From contig JAGHZQ010000080.1 in NCBI GenBank assembly GCA_017746715.1, positions 185,014 to 249,013 of the forward strand: a stretch of DNA of 64,000 nucleotides, written 5' to 3'. The position numbers and the translations under genes are program-made. Under the pieces are notes generated by a model. That model was not told the origin of the DNA. It made no database searches and saw only the letters and a list, made by a program, of their open reading frames with translations. The stretch is from Cyanobacteria bacterium SBLK. GTDB taxonomy: Bacteria; Cyanobacteriota; Cyanobacteriia; Cyanobacteriales; Spirulinaceae. Shown here piece by piece: positions 53,252 through 62,543 of this stretch (position 1 is the first letter of the stretch; each line of letters begins with the position of its first letter).

Positions 53252-54799
53252 CTATTCTAAATATCCTAAATCTTTTAACCGTTGATAAACTTGGGGATCG
53301 TCGAAATTGTCCGGGCGATCGCCGACTCCCGCACCAACCAAATTCTTTTGTTGATAAAAATCCTCTAAATAGTCTTGCAAAATTTCCGTTCGTTCCGGCA
53401 AAATATCCCGTAAATCCAGCGTTTCCCTAGGGTCGCTGACAATATTGTAAAGTTCGCAACTCTCGAGGTAATCCCCATCGCTTTCTCGTGCCAAGAGCTT
53501 GTATTCTCGTTCCCAAACGGCTAACGCGGGGCGATCGCACTGCATTTCTCGGACTAATTCCGGTTGACGCTGCATTAACAAATTGAGCACGTTTTGGGGG
53601 GGAATTGCCATCGCAAATACGGGCTGAGTTTCTCCCGTTAAAGCAAGGGTGAGCCGCATTTCTGCTTCTGTGGCGCAGCTGGCGGCGGTGAGAATGCTAT
53701 GGAATAATTGCCGGGTGGAGACGACTTCATCTCGGATCGTGCCGCGAGGAAAGGCATCGGTTGCATCGCGAATAATCAAAGGAACCCGCGCCAATTCGTT
53801 ATAAATTGCATTCGTGTGACCTAACAGCCGCTTTTCTCCCAAATGTTCTCCATGATCCGCACAAACGATCAATAAAGCATTATCCAAAACGCCATTTTCC
53901 TGCAACCGCTCCACAAAATGCCCCACTTGTTCGTCCTGTGCTGCGACTTCTGCATCGTACATTCCATCAAGGGTTTCCTTATGGTAGCGATTGAGGGGAT
54001 CGGCAAGGGGAGCCAGCCAGCCGTAGACATCGCTGTTAAACTGGCGTAAATATTGCCGTGCCTCTTTATCTTTGAGGACGCGAGGGGCAAAACGCTCGAC
54101 GAATTTGCGAGGGGGATGGTAGGGCATATGGGTTTCCATCAAGTTGATGAAGGTGAAAATGGGTTGCCCTTCGGTTTTTTTGCGATCGCAGAGGAGTTCT
54201 GCCGCATCTTCTAAAGATTTTTCCGTGTTGCCCTTAAAGCTCAGTGCCGTTTGCCACAGGGGAACCATCAAGGGATTAAATGAGAGAGAAAGTAAGGCAT
54301 CGCTGCGGGCAAACGCATCCTGAAATTTACCAAAAGTTCCCGCCAAGACTCGCTTGAACCAAGACCGATAGCGATCGATTAAGTTCGCGGGAATTCCGGC
54401 TTGGTTGGGGCGATCGGTCATGAGACCGCTATAGTTCAAAAAGCTGTAAAATCCCCGTCGCAAACCGTTATTGACCACGCCAACGAGGGGATTGTTGCAA
54501 AAAGCGGCGGTGTAATACCCCCCGTCCCGCAATCGTTCCGCGAGGGTCGGGAGGGTTTTGGGGAGGATGGAATAGGACTGCACCATCTGATGAATGTCTG
54601 GATAAACCCCCGTAAACATGGAGGCGTGAGAGGGAATCGTCCATTGGGCGGCGGCGACGGCATGGCGAAAGCGGGTAGACTCTGTAGCGAGGCGGTCTAA
54701 GGCAGGCGAGGTTTCTTTTTCGTAACCGTAACAGGAGAGGCGATCGGCTCTCTGGGTATCGAGGACGAGGAGGATAATATCGGGGGCTTGGTTTGACAT
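53252..54799 (-). CDS. Sulfatase-family hydrolase (alkaline phosphatase fold)
   Basis: 515 residues, no signal peptide seen. The metal-site start DIILLVLDTQRADRLSCYGY, the nucleophile region WTIPSHASMFTG, FINLMETHMPYHPP and CADHGEHLGEK belong to the sulfatase superfamily. Real sulfatases have C/S-x-P-x-R at the nucleophile; here it reads T-I-P-S-H, so formylglycine cannot form and the enzyme more likely transfers or hydrolyses phosphate esters with Thr as nucleophile. It lies beside a Wzz/BY-kinase-like gene on the same strand (182 bp), so a role in modifying surface polysaccharide is possible. Confidence 0.83.
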   Translation of the reverse strand: MSNQAPDIILLVLDTQRADRLSCYGYEKETSPALDRLATESTRFRHAVAAAQWTIPSHASMFTGVYPDIHQMVQSYSILPKTLPTLAERLRDGGYYTAAFCNNPLVGVVNNGLRRGFYSFLNYSGLMTDRPNQAGIPANLIDRYRSWFKRVLAGTFGKFQDAFARSDALLSLSFNPLMVPLWQTALSFKGNTEKSLEDAAELLCDRKKTEGQPIFTFINLMETHMPYHPPRKFVERFAPRVLKDKEARQYLRQFNSDVYGWLAPLADPLNRYHKETLDGMYDAEVAAQDEQVGHFVERLQENGVLDNALLIVCADHGEHLGEKRLLGHTNAIYNELARVPLIIRDATDAFPRGTIRDEVVSTRQLFHSILTAASCATEAEMRLTLALTGETQPVFAMAIPPQNVLNLLMQRQPELVREMQCDRPALAVWEREYKLLARESDGDYLESCELYNIVSDPRETLDLRDILPERTEILQDYLEDFYQQKNLVGAGVGDRPDNFDDPQVYQRLKDLGYLE

Positions 54800-54887
54800 T
54801 CAGGTATTGGGCGATCGAGTTATCTTAATATTGGCTATCTTTACTGAAAAATGCCTGAACGTGCAACTGTGCTATTCGTGCAAACGA

Positions 54888-54916
54888 GTAGGGAACGAGT
54901 ATCGTGCTCGTTCTAC
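54888..54916. repeat. Small inverted repeat
   Basis: GTAGGGAACGAG ... CTCGTTCTAC around a short loop, in the gap between the sulfatase and exopolysaccharide genes. Stem-loop of the dispersed-repeat type. Confidence 0.5.
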
Positions 54917-54981
54917 AAATCCCTTTTTTAAATTTGGCGGAGATTGTTAGGCTTTGCTATAGGAAATTCTTGAAGTTGATT

Positions 54982-57207
54982 TTAACGGCGAACGACTTCT
55001 CGAGGGAGGGTTTTCTTGCCCGAGCCATTGCCATTGTGCAAGCTGGGAATGACTTCTTCCTCCGGAGCCAGGCGATCGGCAATTTCTCCAGGCAGACCGA
55101 TCGCTTCGTCAAGGACTTCTCCATCCGGTAAATCCATTTCCACGTCATTAATGACAGCCCCCAAAATGGGCATTTCGGCCTCAACCATTTGCTCGAGGGT
55201 GCTGCCGACTAGTTTTCCCTCGCTAAATCCCGGTCGCGTAACGATAACCATGCCATCCGTTAGGGGTTGTAGCAAGAGCGCATCATTGCAAGCGGTCAGG
55301 GAAGCCGTATCCAAAACCACTAAATCGAAACGCTGGCGCGCATCTTCAAGAAGGCGGTGCAACTCGCTCGACTCCACGATCGCGGCGGCTTTGCGTTGGG
55401 GACCGGCACTGGGAACGAGATAGAGATTTTCGACCCTCGGAACTAAATTAACGCATTCGTTATGAGAACCGTAGTAGGCGAGGGGTTCGACTTGGGCATC
55501 GGGATCGCCTTGTAAATCAACCGACGGAGAATTAGACGGCGATCGCAAGTCTGCCTCGACGAGTAGCGTTCGCTTGCCGGCATAAGCGGCGGCGATTGCT
55601 AAATTATAAGCCGTCGTGCTTTTGCCCTCGGCCCGTCCCACGCTCGTCACTAAAATTGTTTTGGTATTTTTCGGGGCAAACCGACGGATATTGCTGCGGA
55701 AGCGTTCGCAAGCATCTAAATGCGCGATATTTTCTCCTAGCAATAAAGCCAGCAAGTGCTCATCTTCCGGCTCGATTAAGGTGGGAAGTTCCCCTAAAAC
55801 GCGGATTTCCCGTTCGTTTAAGAGCGATCGCAATTCTTGGGCAGTATACAAAATCGGATCGAAGAAGGATAGCACTAAAATAATGCCCATGCTTGCAACT
55901 CCCGCTCCTACAATCCCTCCCGCAAGGACAATAACGGGATTGAGTCCCCCTGATGGTTCGGCTTTGGGTTCTTGGGCGACTGCAGTTTGGGCAATAGCAA
56001 TACTTCCTACCGTTTCCACCTCTGCGGCTTGGGCATCCACCAACCGAGCCTCAATATTGTCGTGAAACTGTTTTCGCAATTGTAATTGCTGTTGCAAATT
56101 TTCTTGTTCGAGTTGTTTGGTGGGATAGCGTTCGTAAGTTTGACGCAGTTCTCGTTCGGTATCGCGAACAGCAGCCAGTTGACCTTCTAAAGTCTCTCGT
56201 TGTGCTTGCAACTGCACCAATTGCGTGGCGAGTTGTTGGCGAATGGCATCCAAACTGCTGGCTTTGCGAATTTCTATAGGAGCGACTTCAAAAACATTAT
56301 CATCGCCGATGACTTCATAAGTTCGGTCGATAAATTGGCGATCGTAGGTCTCTTTTTGCTTGAGTAGTTCTGCCAGAATGGGATGTTCCGGGCGATAATC
56401 TTTAGAGCGAAGCTCGATTTCGGTTTCGATTTGCAAAAGTTGAGCCCGCAAGCTGGCAATAATGGGATCGCTGCTGAGGGCGAGGGACACGGAAGCCTCG
56501 GGGGGAGTGAGTCCTAATTGGTCTTGCAGGCTCTGAATTTGGGCAATAACCCCTTCTAATTGAATTTTTAACTCTCTTTGCTGTTGTTCGCTGAGACTGA
56601 TACCCGAAAAAAGCGTCCCGTCTTGAATGGCAATTAAATCGCCGCCTTCTCGACGCATAAAATCATAAAATTCTCGTTCTGCTTCTTTTAAATCTTGCCT
56701 TGCTTCTAATTCGCGTTTGTTGAGCGCCTCGATTTGCGATCGCAGCATGGCTGTATTGAATAAGCGACTTTGCTCGACCATTTCCCTCATCAAGGTATTT
56801 AAAGTCAGTTCTGCTTTCTCTTTCTCATTTTCTTTATATTCCACCCGAATGACTTGCGGTCCGTCTTCTTGAGGAAATTTAATCTTGATTTTTTTGAAGA
56901 TTTTGCGGGGGTCTCTAATGTTCAACTCTCGCGCGACGGTAATGAGAACGCGATCGGCTAAGAGAATTTCTTGACTGATAGAAGCTCTTCCTCGTTCGTA
57001 TAAACTCTGTCCCGTACTGGTTGCTGTCGGGGGTTGTGCTGCATAGTTCAACAGGCCGATTGCTTTATACTCTTTGGGGGGAGGTTCTGGTGGGGGAAGG
57101 ACGGCCACGATACCGGAGGCAATAACTACCGCGACTCCAGCAATAATGCCAATGGTTTTATTTTTGGCCAAACTAACTTGAAACCGCTTAACAAGGGGAG
57201 AACTCAT
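54982..57207 (-). CDS. Wzz-type chain-length regulator fused to BY-kinase-like ATPase
   Basis: 741 residues. A first membrane helix (IGIIAGVAVVIASGIVAVLP) leads a Wzz/GumC periplasmic region with a long coiled coil (about 60-400), a second helix (VIVLAGGIVGAGVASMGIIL), then a cytoplasmic CpsD/CapB-like P-loop domain: TSVGRAEGKSTTAYNLAIAA (Walker A), LLVEADLRSPS (A') and LVVLDTASL (B). It controls length and export of capsular or slime polysaccharide. The C terminus (NGNGSGKKTLPREVVRR) has no tyrosine cluster, so autophosphorylation in the usual way is not expected. Confidence 0.9.
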   Translation of the reverse strand: MSSPLVKRFQVSLAKNKTIGIIAGVAVVIASGIVAVLPPPEPPPKEYKAIGLLNYAAQPPTATSTGQSLYERGRASISQEILLADRVLITVARELNIRDPRKIFKKIKIKFPQEDGPQVIRVEYKENEKEKAELTLNTLMREMVEQSRLFNTAMLRSQIEALNKRELEARQDLKEAEREFYDFMRREGGDLIAIQDGTLFSGISLSEQQQRELKIQLEGVIAQIQSLQDQLGLTPPEASVSLALSSDPIIASLRAQLLQIETEIELRSKDYRPEHPILAELLKQKETYDRQFIDRTYEVIGDDNVFEVAPIEIRKASSLDAIRQQLATQLVQLQAQRETLEGQLAAVRDTERELRQTYERYPTKQLEQENLQQQLQLRKQFHDNIEARLVDAQAAEVETVGSIAIAQTAVAQEPKAEPSGGLNPVIVLAGGIVGAGVASMGIILVLSFFDPILYTAQELRSLLNEREIRVLGELPTLIEPEDEHLLALLLGENIAHLDACERFRSNIRRFAPKNTKTILVTSVGRAEGKSTTAYNLAIAAAYAGKRTLLVEADLRSPSNSPSVDLQGDPDAQVEPLAYYGSHNECVNLVPRVENLYLVPSAGPQRKAAAIVESSELHRLLEDARQRFDLVVLDTASLTACNDALLLQPLTDGMVIVTRPGFSEGKLVGSTLEQMVEAEMPILGAVINDVEMDLPDGEVLDEAIGLPGEIADRLAPEEEVIPSLHNGNGSGKKTLPREVVRR

Positions 57208-57345
57208 AATAATAAAGGGCTGAGGCGATCGCTTCTCCTACTATAACAACCACCTTGCCCCTGTTTCCCTACAACTCAGCCAAAACTTAATAACCCTTGT
57301 CAAATCAAAAAATTCTTGCTACATTAGGAAATTGCGACACCTTTT

Positions 57346-57432
57346 GGAGAGGTGGCCGAGTGGTTGAAGGCGCAGCACTGGAAATGCTGTTAGGCGGCAA
57401 CGTCTACGAGGGTTCGAATCCCTCCCTCTCCG
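57346..57432 (+). tRNA. tRNA-Ser (GGA)
   Basis: 87-base class II tRNA. Acceptor GGAGAGG pairs with CCTCTCC at the 3' end, followed by discriminator G. The D arm is GCCGAGTGGTTGAAGGC. The anticodon stem CAGCA/TGCTG encloses the loop CTGGAAA with anticodon GGA. A long variable arm (TAGGCGGCAACGTCTA) precedes the T arm GAGGG-TTCGAAT-CCCTC. CCA is not encoded. Confidence 0.96.
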
Positions 57433-57816
57433 TCTAAACTATTGATATATCAATGCTTTTAGAGTTTTCTCTTTTTCCTTTTTTGCGTCACCCAAAATAA
57501 GGAATGGTAGAAAAAATGGTCAAAAAATCACAAAATCATTGGCATTGGACTCATACCGCAACATTGACGAGGAGTCGAATCTCTCCCGCTACGTTTTTTC
57601 AATGATTTAGCAATCGACGACTCATTTTGTGTTATGTTTGTAGTATTGTTGAATTTGAAGTTAAGGAGATGAAATCGAGATGAAGTTTCAGGCGATCGCA
57701 TCCTATTCATACTAGAAACAGCGTTACCTCGGAAAAAGTAACGCTATATATAGGGTGTAGAAAAAATCAAGCAAATTGGATCGCAATTTGTGCAGTTAAG
57801 GACTTAGCATAGAGGG
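57433..57816. other. Gene-free stretch with a tRNA-like fragment
   Basis: No convincing protein gene. The 35 bases at 57559-57593 match the last 35 bases of the upstream tRNA-Ser (57398-57432) at 27 positions, including ACGAGG, TCGAAT and CTCCC, then diverge. A T run follows. The rest is AT-rich with one HIP1 site. Confidence 0.5.
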
Positions 57817-58938
57817 GTGATTGAAACGTACTCTCCCTTGGATTCTTTGAAGTCGGGTTGCTGGTTTAAATTAATCTGCGGAGCCAGCTTTCAACATCTC
57901 CCAGCGATACGCTCTCTCGCTTTAGCTTATACCTTGGCGGGAACGGATTGCATCGATGTAGCGGCAGATCCGGCGGCGATCGCTGCGGCGAAAGAAGCGA
58001 TCGCGATCGCCAGACAAATTGCTGTCACCCGCGATGCCCCGAGCTTGCCGAAGAGTCATCCGCGATGCCCCGAGCTTGCCGAAGAGTCACCCGTCACCCG
58101 TTACCCGTTATCGACTCCTTGGCTGATGGTGAGTCTCAATGATGGTGAAGATCCGCACTTCCGCAAAGCAGAATTTGATGCAACTCAATGCCCCGCAAAC
58201 TGTCTCGCACCTTGCGAGAGGGTTTGTCCGACCGATGCGATCGCCTTTACGGAGATTGTTTCGGGGGTCATTGACGCGCGCTGCTATGGTTGCGGTCGCT
58301 GTTTGCCGGCCTGTCCGGAAAACTTAATTTTTGCCCGCTCTCGCGTGTCTGCACCCGAAGTGGTCGTGCCATTGGTATTGCAACAAGGAATTGACGCGAT
58401 CGAAATTCACACTCGATCGGGAAATTTCGAGGCTTTCCGACGGTTGTGGAAAGCGATCGCTCCAATATGCGATCGCTTGAAACTTCTCTCGATTAGCTGT
58501 TCGGACGGTCCGAATTTGCAAGATTATCTCAAATCCTTGCACGATTTAATTTCGCCCTTACCCTGTCCCTTAATTTGGCAAACCGACGGTCGCCCCATGA
58601 GCGGCGATCTGGGGAAAAGTACCACCCATGCAACTGTTAAACTCGCTCGCAAAGTCCTTAATTGCGGCATTCCGGGCTACGTTCAACTGGCAGGGGGAAC
58701 CAATCAAAATACTGCATCCGTACTCAAAGAAAACGGACTGCTGGGTCGAGTTGCCGGCGTAGCCTACGGAAGTTATGCTCGCAAACATCTCGCCCCCCTT
58801 CTCGATCGCTTAGAAGCGCGGAGTTTTGCCGATGGCAGCAAACCCCAACTCGAACGCTATCCCGATCTGCTATGGCAAACCGTCGCCCTCGCTCGCAAAC
58901 CGATCTCGCAAATCAAACCTTTTTACAATGACCAATGA
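57817..58938 (+). CDS. ldpA: LdpA, circadian-clock input iron-sulfur protein
   Basis: 373 residues. Light-dependent period protein of cyanobacteria, which senses redox state and links it to the KaiABC clock. Two [4Fe-4S] motifs are clear: CPANCLAPCERVCPTDAI and CYGCGRCLPACPENLI. The N-terminal SLKSGCWFKLICGASFQHLP and the C-terminal barrel-like part with GYVQLAGGTNQNT are typical. GTG at 57817 is taken as start because the family begins about here. Residues about 72-101 are a repeat-derived insert absent from the normal pattern (the chain should run from IAVTR almost directly to WLMVSLNDGEDPHFR). It begins 384 bp after the tRNA. Confidence 0.9.
   Translation: MIETYSPLDSLKSGCWFKLICGASFQHLPAIRSLALAYTLAGTDCIDVAADPAAIAAAKEAIAIARQIAVTRDAPSLPKSHPRCPELAEESPVTRYPLSTPWLMVSLNDGEDPHFRKAEFDATQCPANCLAPCERVCPTDAIAFTEIVSGVIDARCYGCGRCLPACPENLIFARSRVSAPEVVVPLVLQQGIDAIEIHTRSGNFEAFRRLWKAIAPICDRLKLLSISCSDGPNLQDYLKSLHDLISPLPCPLIWQTDGRPMSGDLGKSTTHATVKLARKVLNCGIPGYVQLAGGTNQNTASVLKENGLLGRVAGVAYGSYARKHLAPLLDRLEARSFADGSKPQLERYPDLLWQTVALARKPISQIKPFYNDQ
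58030..58091 (+). repeat. 31-bp direct repeat inside ldpA
   Basis: Two copies (58030-58060, 58061-58091) of a 31-bp unit beginning CGCGATGCCCCGAGCTTGCC. As 31 is not a multiple of three, the copies are read in different frames: RDAPSLPKSH then PRCPELAEES. Short CACCCGTTACCCGTTA repeats follow. Confidence 0.92.
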
Positions 58939-59075
58939 ACAATTATCAATTATCAATGGTCGCCACTTTTTGCCCGAGCAGCAAACGATAATGATGCTCG
59001 CAGCTTAAAGTGAAGGTTTGTACTGGGGAATGTTTTCTTTTTATTCCCTTCCGGTGTCAATTTTTTCAATTGATT

Positions 59076-60911
59076 ATGACAAATTTCAATAGCGATACGT
59101 CCTACGGGAACGCAAGCGAACGCATTTTAACAAAAACCAGTTTATTGTCTTCTCCAAACTCTGTGACGTCCAAGTCGAACCAACAGTCAAGAACTCCCAA
59201 AACCAGAACGGAGATTGCAGACGATCTCGATCGCCTTTTGGATATCCTTCCCCCCACGATTCGCACTGCCTTAGACGATCGCGACGATAAAGATAAGGCG
59301 ATCGAAGTGGTGTTGGATTTGGGACGCTTGCCAGAAGTCCGCTTTCCCAATGATGCGGAATATTTGAGCCAAACGCCCATTACCAAAGAGGATTTACAGT
59401 ATAGCATCGAACGGGTCGGCCATTTTAGCGGCGACAATCGGGCGGGAATCGAACGCACCCTGCACCGCATTAGTGCCATTCGCAACCGCCAAGGTACGAT
59501 TATCGGCCTGACCTGTCGCGTGGGACGGGCAGTATTCGGAACTATCGGCCTGATTCGGGATCTCGTGGAAACGGGACAATCGATCTTGCTTTTAGGTCGT
59601 CCGGGGGTCGGAAAAACCACGGCTTTGCGGGAAATTACCCGAGTGCTGGCCGACGAATTGAAAAAGCGGGTGGTGATTATCGATACCTCCAATGAAATTG
59701 CTGGAGATGGGGATATTCCTCACCCCGCGATCGGTCGCGCCCGTCGGATGCAGGTGGCTAAACCGGAATTGCAGCATCAGGTGATGATCGAGGCGGTAGA
59801 AAATCATACCCCGGAAGTGATTGTCATTGACGAGATCGGCACGGAATTAGAGGCTTTAGCGGCGCGAACCATTGCCGAGCGCGGAGTGCAACTGGTGGGA
59901 ACCGCCCACGGCAATCAAATCGAAAATTTGATCAAGAATCCCACTTTAGCCGATTTGATTGGCGGCATCCAAGCCGTAACTTTGGGGGATGACGAAGCAC
60001 GGCGCAGGGGGTCGCAAAAAACAGTTTTAGAGCGTAAAGCGCCGCCTACTTTTGAAATTGCTGTAGAGATGCAAGAGCGCTATCGCTGGAACGTCCATCC
60101 CGATGTTGCCGATACCGTCGATCGCCTGTTGCGGGGACGGGAACCGATGCCGGAAGAGCGGAGCTTTGATGAAAGCGGGGAGGTGCAAATCGTGCAGAAT
60201 TCTGCGCCCCAGCCTTTTTATGTGGTGAAATCCTCCAAGGATACCGCTACCCCTTCGCAACCGGGGGGATGGCGCGCTTCCGGGCGTATGCGTCCTTTAC
60301 CGAGTATTGCCCCCCAAGAAGAGGCATCGGATTTCGAGCAGATGCTGGCGCGCTCTTGGTCGGCGGATCGCGAGGAAGAGTCGATTTCTCGTACCAATGG
60401 CGAGGATTTGCCTTTGTTTGTCTATCCTTATGGCATCGGACGATCGCAATTGGAGCAGGCGATCGAGGTGTTGAATCTGCCGGTGATGCTCACTAAGGAT
60501 ATGAATAGCGCCGATGCGGTGCTGGCATTGCGATCGCAGATTAAAAACCATTCGAAGTTGCGACAAATTGCCAAAGCGCGGCAAATTCCCGTCCATGCGG
60601 TGAAATCCAACACCATTCCTCAAATTAGCAAGGCATTGCGTCGGGCGTTGGGTTTGGAAGATGCGGGGAGTTCCGAGGCGGTAGATTTGCGCTTATTTAG
60701 CTCAAATGGCAGCGATGACGAACTCGAGGCGTTAGAAGAAGCGCGGTTGGCGGTGGAAAATATCGTCATTCCCAAAGGGCAACCCGTGGAATTGTTGCCG
60801 CGATCGCCAAAAGTTCGCAAAATGCAGCACGAGTTAGTCGAACACTATCGCCTCCAGTCCGATAGTTTCGGAGAAGAACCCAATCGCAGATTGCGGATTT
60901 ATCCGGCGTAA
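59076..60911 (+). CDS. R3H-domain AAA ATPase (Ycf45/SpoIIIAA-like)
   Basis: 611 residues from ATG 59076 (an in-frame codon 66 bases upstream is unlikely). The ATPase core has Walker A LLGRPGVGKTTALREITRVL, VVIIDTSNEIAGDGDIPHPA and the VIVIDEIGTELEALAARTIA Walker B, as in the SpoIIIAA/Ycf45 family. A central disordered region is followed by a basic segment, and the end (PVELLPRSPKVRKMQHELVE then HYRLQSDSFGEE) is an R3H single-strand nucleic-acid-binding domain. Cytoplasmic. The chloroplast relative is Ycf45; the role is not established. Confidence 0.9.
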   Translation: MTNFNSDTSYGNASERILTKTSLLSSPNSVTSKSNQQSRTPKTRTEIADDLDRLLDILPPTIRTALDDRDDKDKAIEVVLDLGRLPEVRFPNDAEYLSQTPITKEDLQYSIERVGHFSGDNRAGIERTLHRISAIRNRQGTIIGLTCRVGRAVFGTIGLIRDLVETGQSILLLGRPGVGKTTALREITRVLADELKKRVVIIDTSNEIAGDGDIPHPAIGRARRMQVAKPELQHQVMIEAVENHTPEVIVIDEIGTELEALAARTIAERGVQLVGTAHGNQIENLIKNPTLADLIGGIQAVTLGDDEARRRGSQKTVLERKAPPTFEIAVEMQERYRWNVHPDVADTVDRLLRGREPMPEERSFDESGEVQIVQNSAPQPFYVVKSSKDTATPSQPGGWRASGRMRPLPSIAPQEEASDFEQMLARSWSADREEESISRTNGEDLPLFVYPYGIGRSQLEQAIEVLNLPVMLTKDMNSADAVLALRSQIKNHSKLRQIAKARQIPVHAVKSNTIPQISKALRRALGLEDAGSSEAVDLRLFSSNGSDDELEALEEARLAVENIVIPKGQPVELLPRSPKVRKMQHELVEHYRLQSDSFGEEPNRRLRIYPA

Positions 60912-60918
60912 TGGTTTG

Positions 60919-60946
60919 GTAGGGACGTTAAATTTAACGTCCCTAC
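60919..60946. repeat. Perfect 28-bp palindrome
   Basis: GTAGGGACGTTAAA / TTTAACGTCCCTAC, seven bases after the R3H gene stop and 11 bases before the next ATG. It could end the upstream transcript, but resembles a dispersed cyanobacterial palindrome. Confidence 0.8.
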
Positions 60947-60957
60947 ATTTTAGGGAG

Positions 60958-61725
60958 ATGATCCGACAGATTTTTTTACAAGAATGCGGAAATGGGAAAC
61001 TCGATCCAGAAGGAGAAAGTTTATATCGCGAATTCAAAAAACGAGATTATCCCATTACATTATTTACGCCCAAACAGTTGCATCGAAGACGGCTAAAATT
61101 AGATTGCGAATCTCTTCTAGCTGGAGAAATTCCGATCGTTCTCAGTGCATTAAAACAACTGAAAATCTCCTTTGTCAAAATTAGGGATTATCCTAACTCA
61201 TTAGAGCAATTTTTCCATCGCAGGATTTGGCAAAGTTCCCTCGGAAAACTAGAGACGAGGTTGCATCAGGGTAGAAATCAACCGATTTTTGCTAAACCCG
61301 CAAACCGAAGTAAGCGATTTACGGGCAAAATTTTTGATTCTTTCCACGATTTATGGGTCGTTAGTGAGGTATCTCGTCAAGAAAAAATCTGGTGTTCTGA
61401 GGTCGTACATTGGTTGAACGAGTATCGCGTTTATGTTACCAAAGATTGCAATTCTGATTCGCAAATTGTAGGGATTTATCCTTATAATGTAAAACAACAC
61501 GAGACAAACCAAAAAATCGATATCTCTATTGTCCGAGAAGCTCTTCAATGTTTGGATAAGGCGGGAGAATCTGTTGCTGGATATGCGTTGGATTTTGGGA
61601 TTTTAGAGACTGGGGAGATGGCTTTAGTGGAAATGAATGACGGTTTTTCTTTGGGGAATTATGGATTGAGCGATCGCCTTTATACCGATCTCATTTTAGC
61701 ACGATGGGAGGAATTAATCGGTTAG
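60958..61725 (+). CDS. ATP-grasp protein (DUF4343-like)
   Basis: 255 residues from ATG 60958 (MIRQIFLQECGNGKL). The central PIFAKPANRSKRFTGKIF is an ATP-grasp lysine strand. SEVVHWLNEYRVYV and the C-terminal GYALDFGILETGEMALVEMN with DGFSLGNYG supply the Asp, Glu and Asn metal-binding positions. DUF4343-type ATP-grasp proteins often modify peptides or small molecules and are common near phage-conflict genes, but nothing here gives the substrate. A palindrome sits before the start, so expression with the R3H gene is uncertain. Confidence 0.75.
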   Translation: MIRQIFLQECGNGKLDPEGESLYREFKKRDYPITLFTPKQLHRRRLKLDCESLLAGEIPIVLSALKQLKISFVKIRDYPNSLEQFFHRRIWQSSLGKLETRLHQGRNQPIFAKPANRSKRFTGKIFDSFHDLWVVSEVSRQEKIWCSEVVHWLNEYRVYVTKDCNSDSQIVGIYPYNVKQHETNQKIDISIVREALQCLDKAGESVAGYALDFGILETGEMALVEMNDGFSLGNYGLSDRLYTDLILARWEELIG

Positions 61726-61838
61726 TTGAATACAAATCTGGCGATCGCTTATCAATGGGAATGGTAAAATGCACAACACGGAAGTGCGATCGCTATGAAA
61801 ATGGGTTGCGTAAAGATATTTTAGGAATGTGTTTAAAA

Positions 61839-62450
61839 TCATTGATATTTCGAGTGACTAAGATACACTTTTCTGACTTCACTCTGAAATTGAGCGGGAT
61901 CGATGAGTTTGGGAATTATGCCAAATTTACGGGGTGAATTCGAGGAAAATTTGGCAAGATTATCGATTTGACAGGTTTCGAGACGGGAAAACAATACTAA
62001 CCCATTGCGCATTAAAGGGGTGGCGCGATTTTCGAGATCGATCGCGCTGGGGGAGAATAGGGGAAAACTGGGAAATTGTCCGGCTTTTGTAGATAAATTT
62101 ATTGTGAGTTCTGGATACTCCAACCAGCGATCGCCGACTCTCCAACCCGTGCGATCGCCAAATGCTTCCCAAGTTGCGCGATCGCTTTTTGCTGTCCCTC
62201 CCAGAGTCTCATAAATGCGTTTTTGTCTGGAAAAACCAAAACTCCCTCGGCTGTATTTAACCCAAAGAAAATCGATCGCGTGCAAGTCTTGACAAGGTAG
62301 TTTTTCTATTTCAGTGTAGGTAATGTCTGAGGGGTGTTCTTTGTCTAAAATTGCCAAGAGGCGATCGCCAGTTTCGCGATCGCTTTGTAGCCATTCTCCT
62401 CGGGCTAAAAATAAGGGCGATCGCCATGCTGAGTATGCTTGCGGGTGGAT
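61839..62450 (-). pseudogene. GUN4-domain gene lacking its 5' end
   Basis: The core ITYTEIEKLPCQDLHAIDFL, WVKYSRGSFGFSRQKRIYE, GTAKSDRATWEAFGDRTGWR is a GUN4 domain, the tetrapyrrole-binding fold that in true Gun4 activates Mg-chelatase and in many cyanobacterial proteins is joined to kinases. Clear GUN4-like residues continue upstream (PLFLARGEWLQSDRETGDRL) to about 62435, but there is no start codon before a TAA at 62451-62453; only TTG 62357 exists, inside the domain. The 5' part, perhaps a larger fused protein, has been lost. Confidence 0.7.
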
Positions 62451-62543
62451 TTAAGGGAATGCGATCGCAATAGAGAGTTAAACTATGTTGAGTTAATGGG
62501 AGAATTTTCCTATACTGAGAACGGAAAGAAAAGAGCGATCGCT

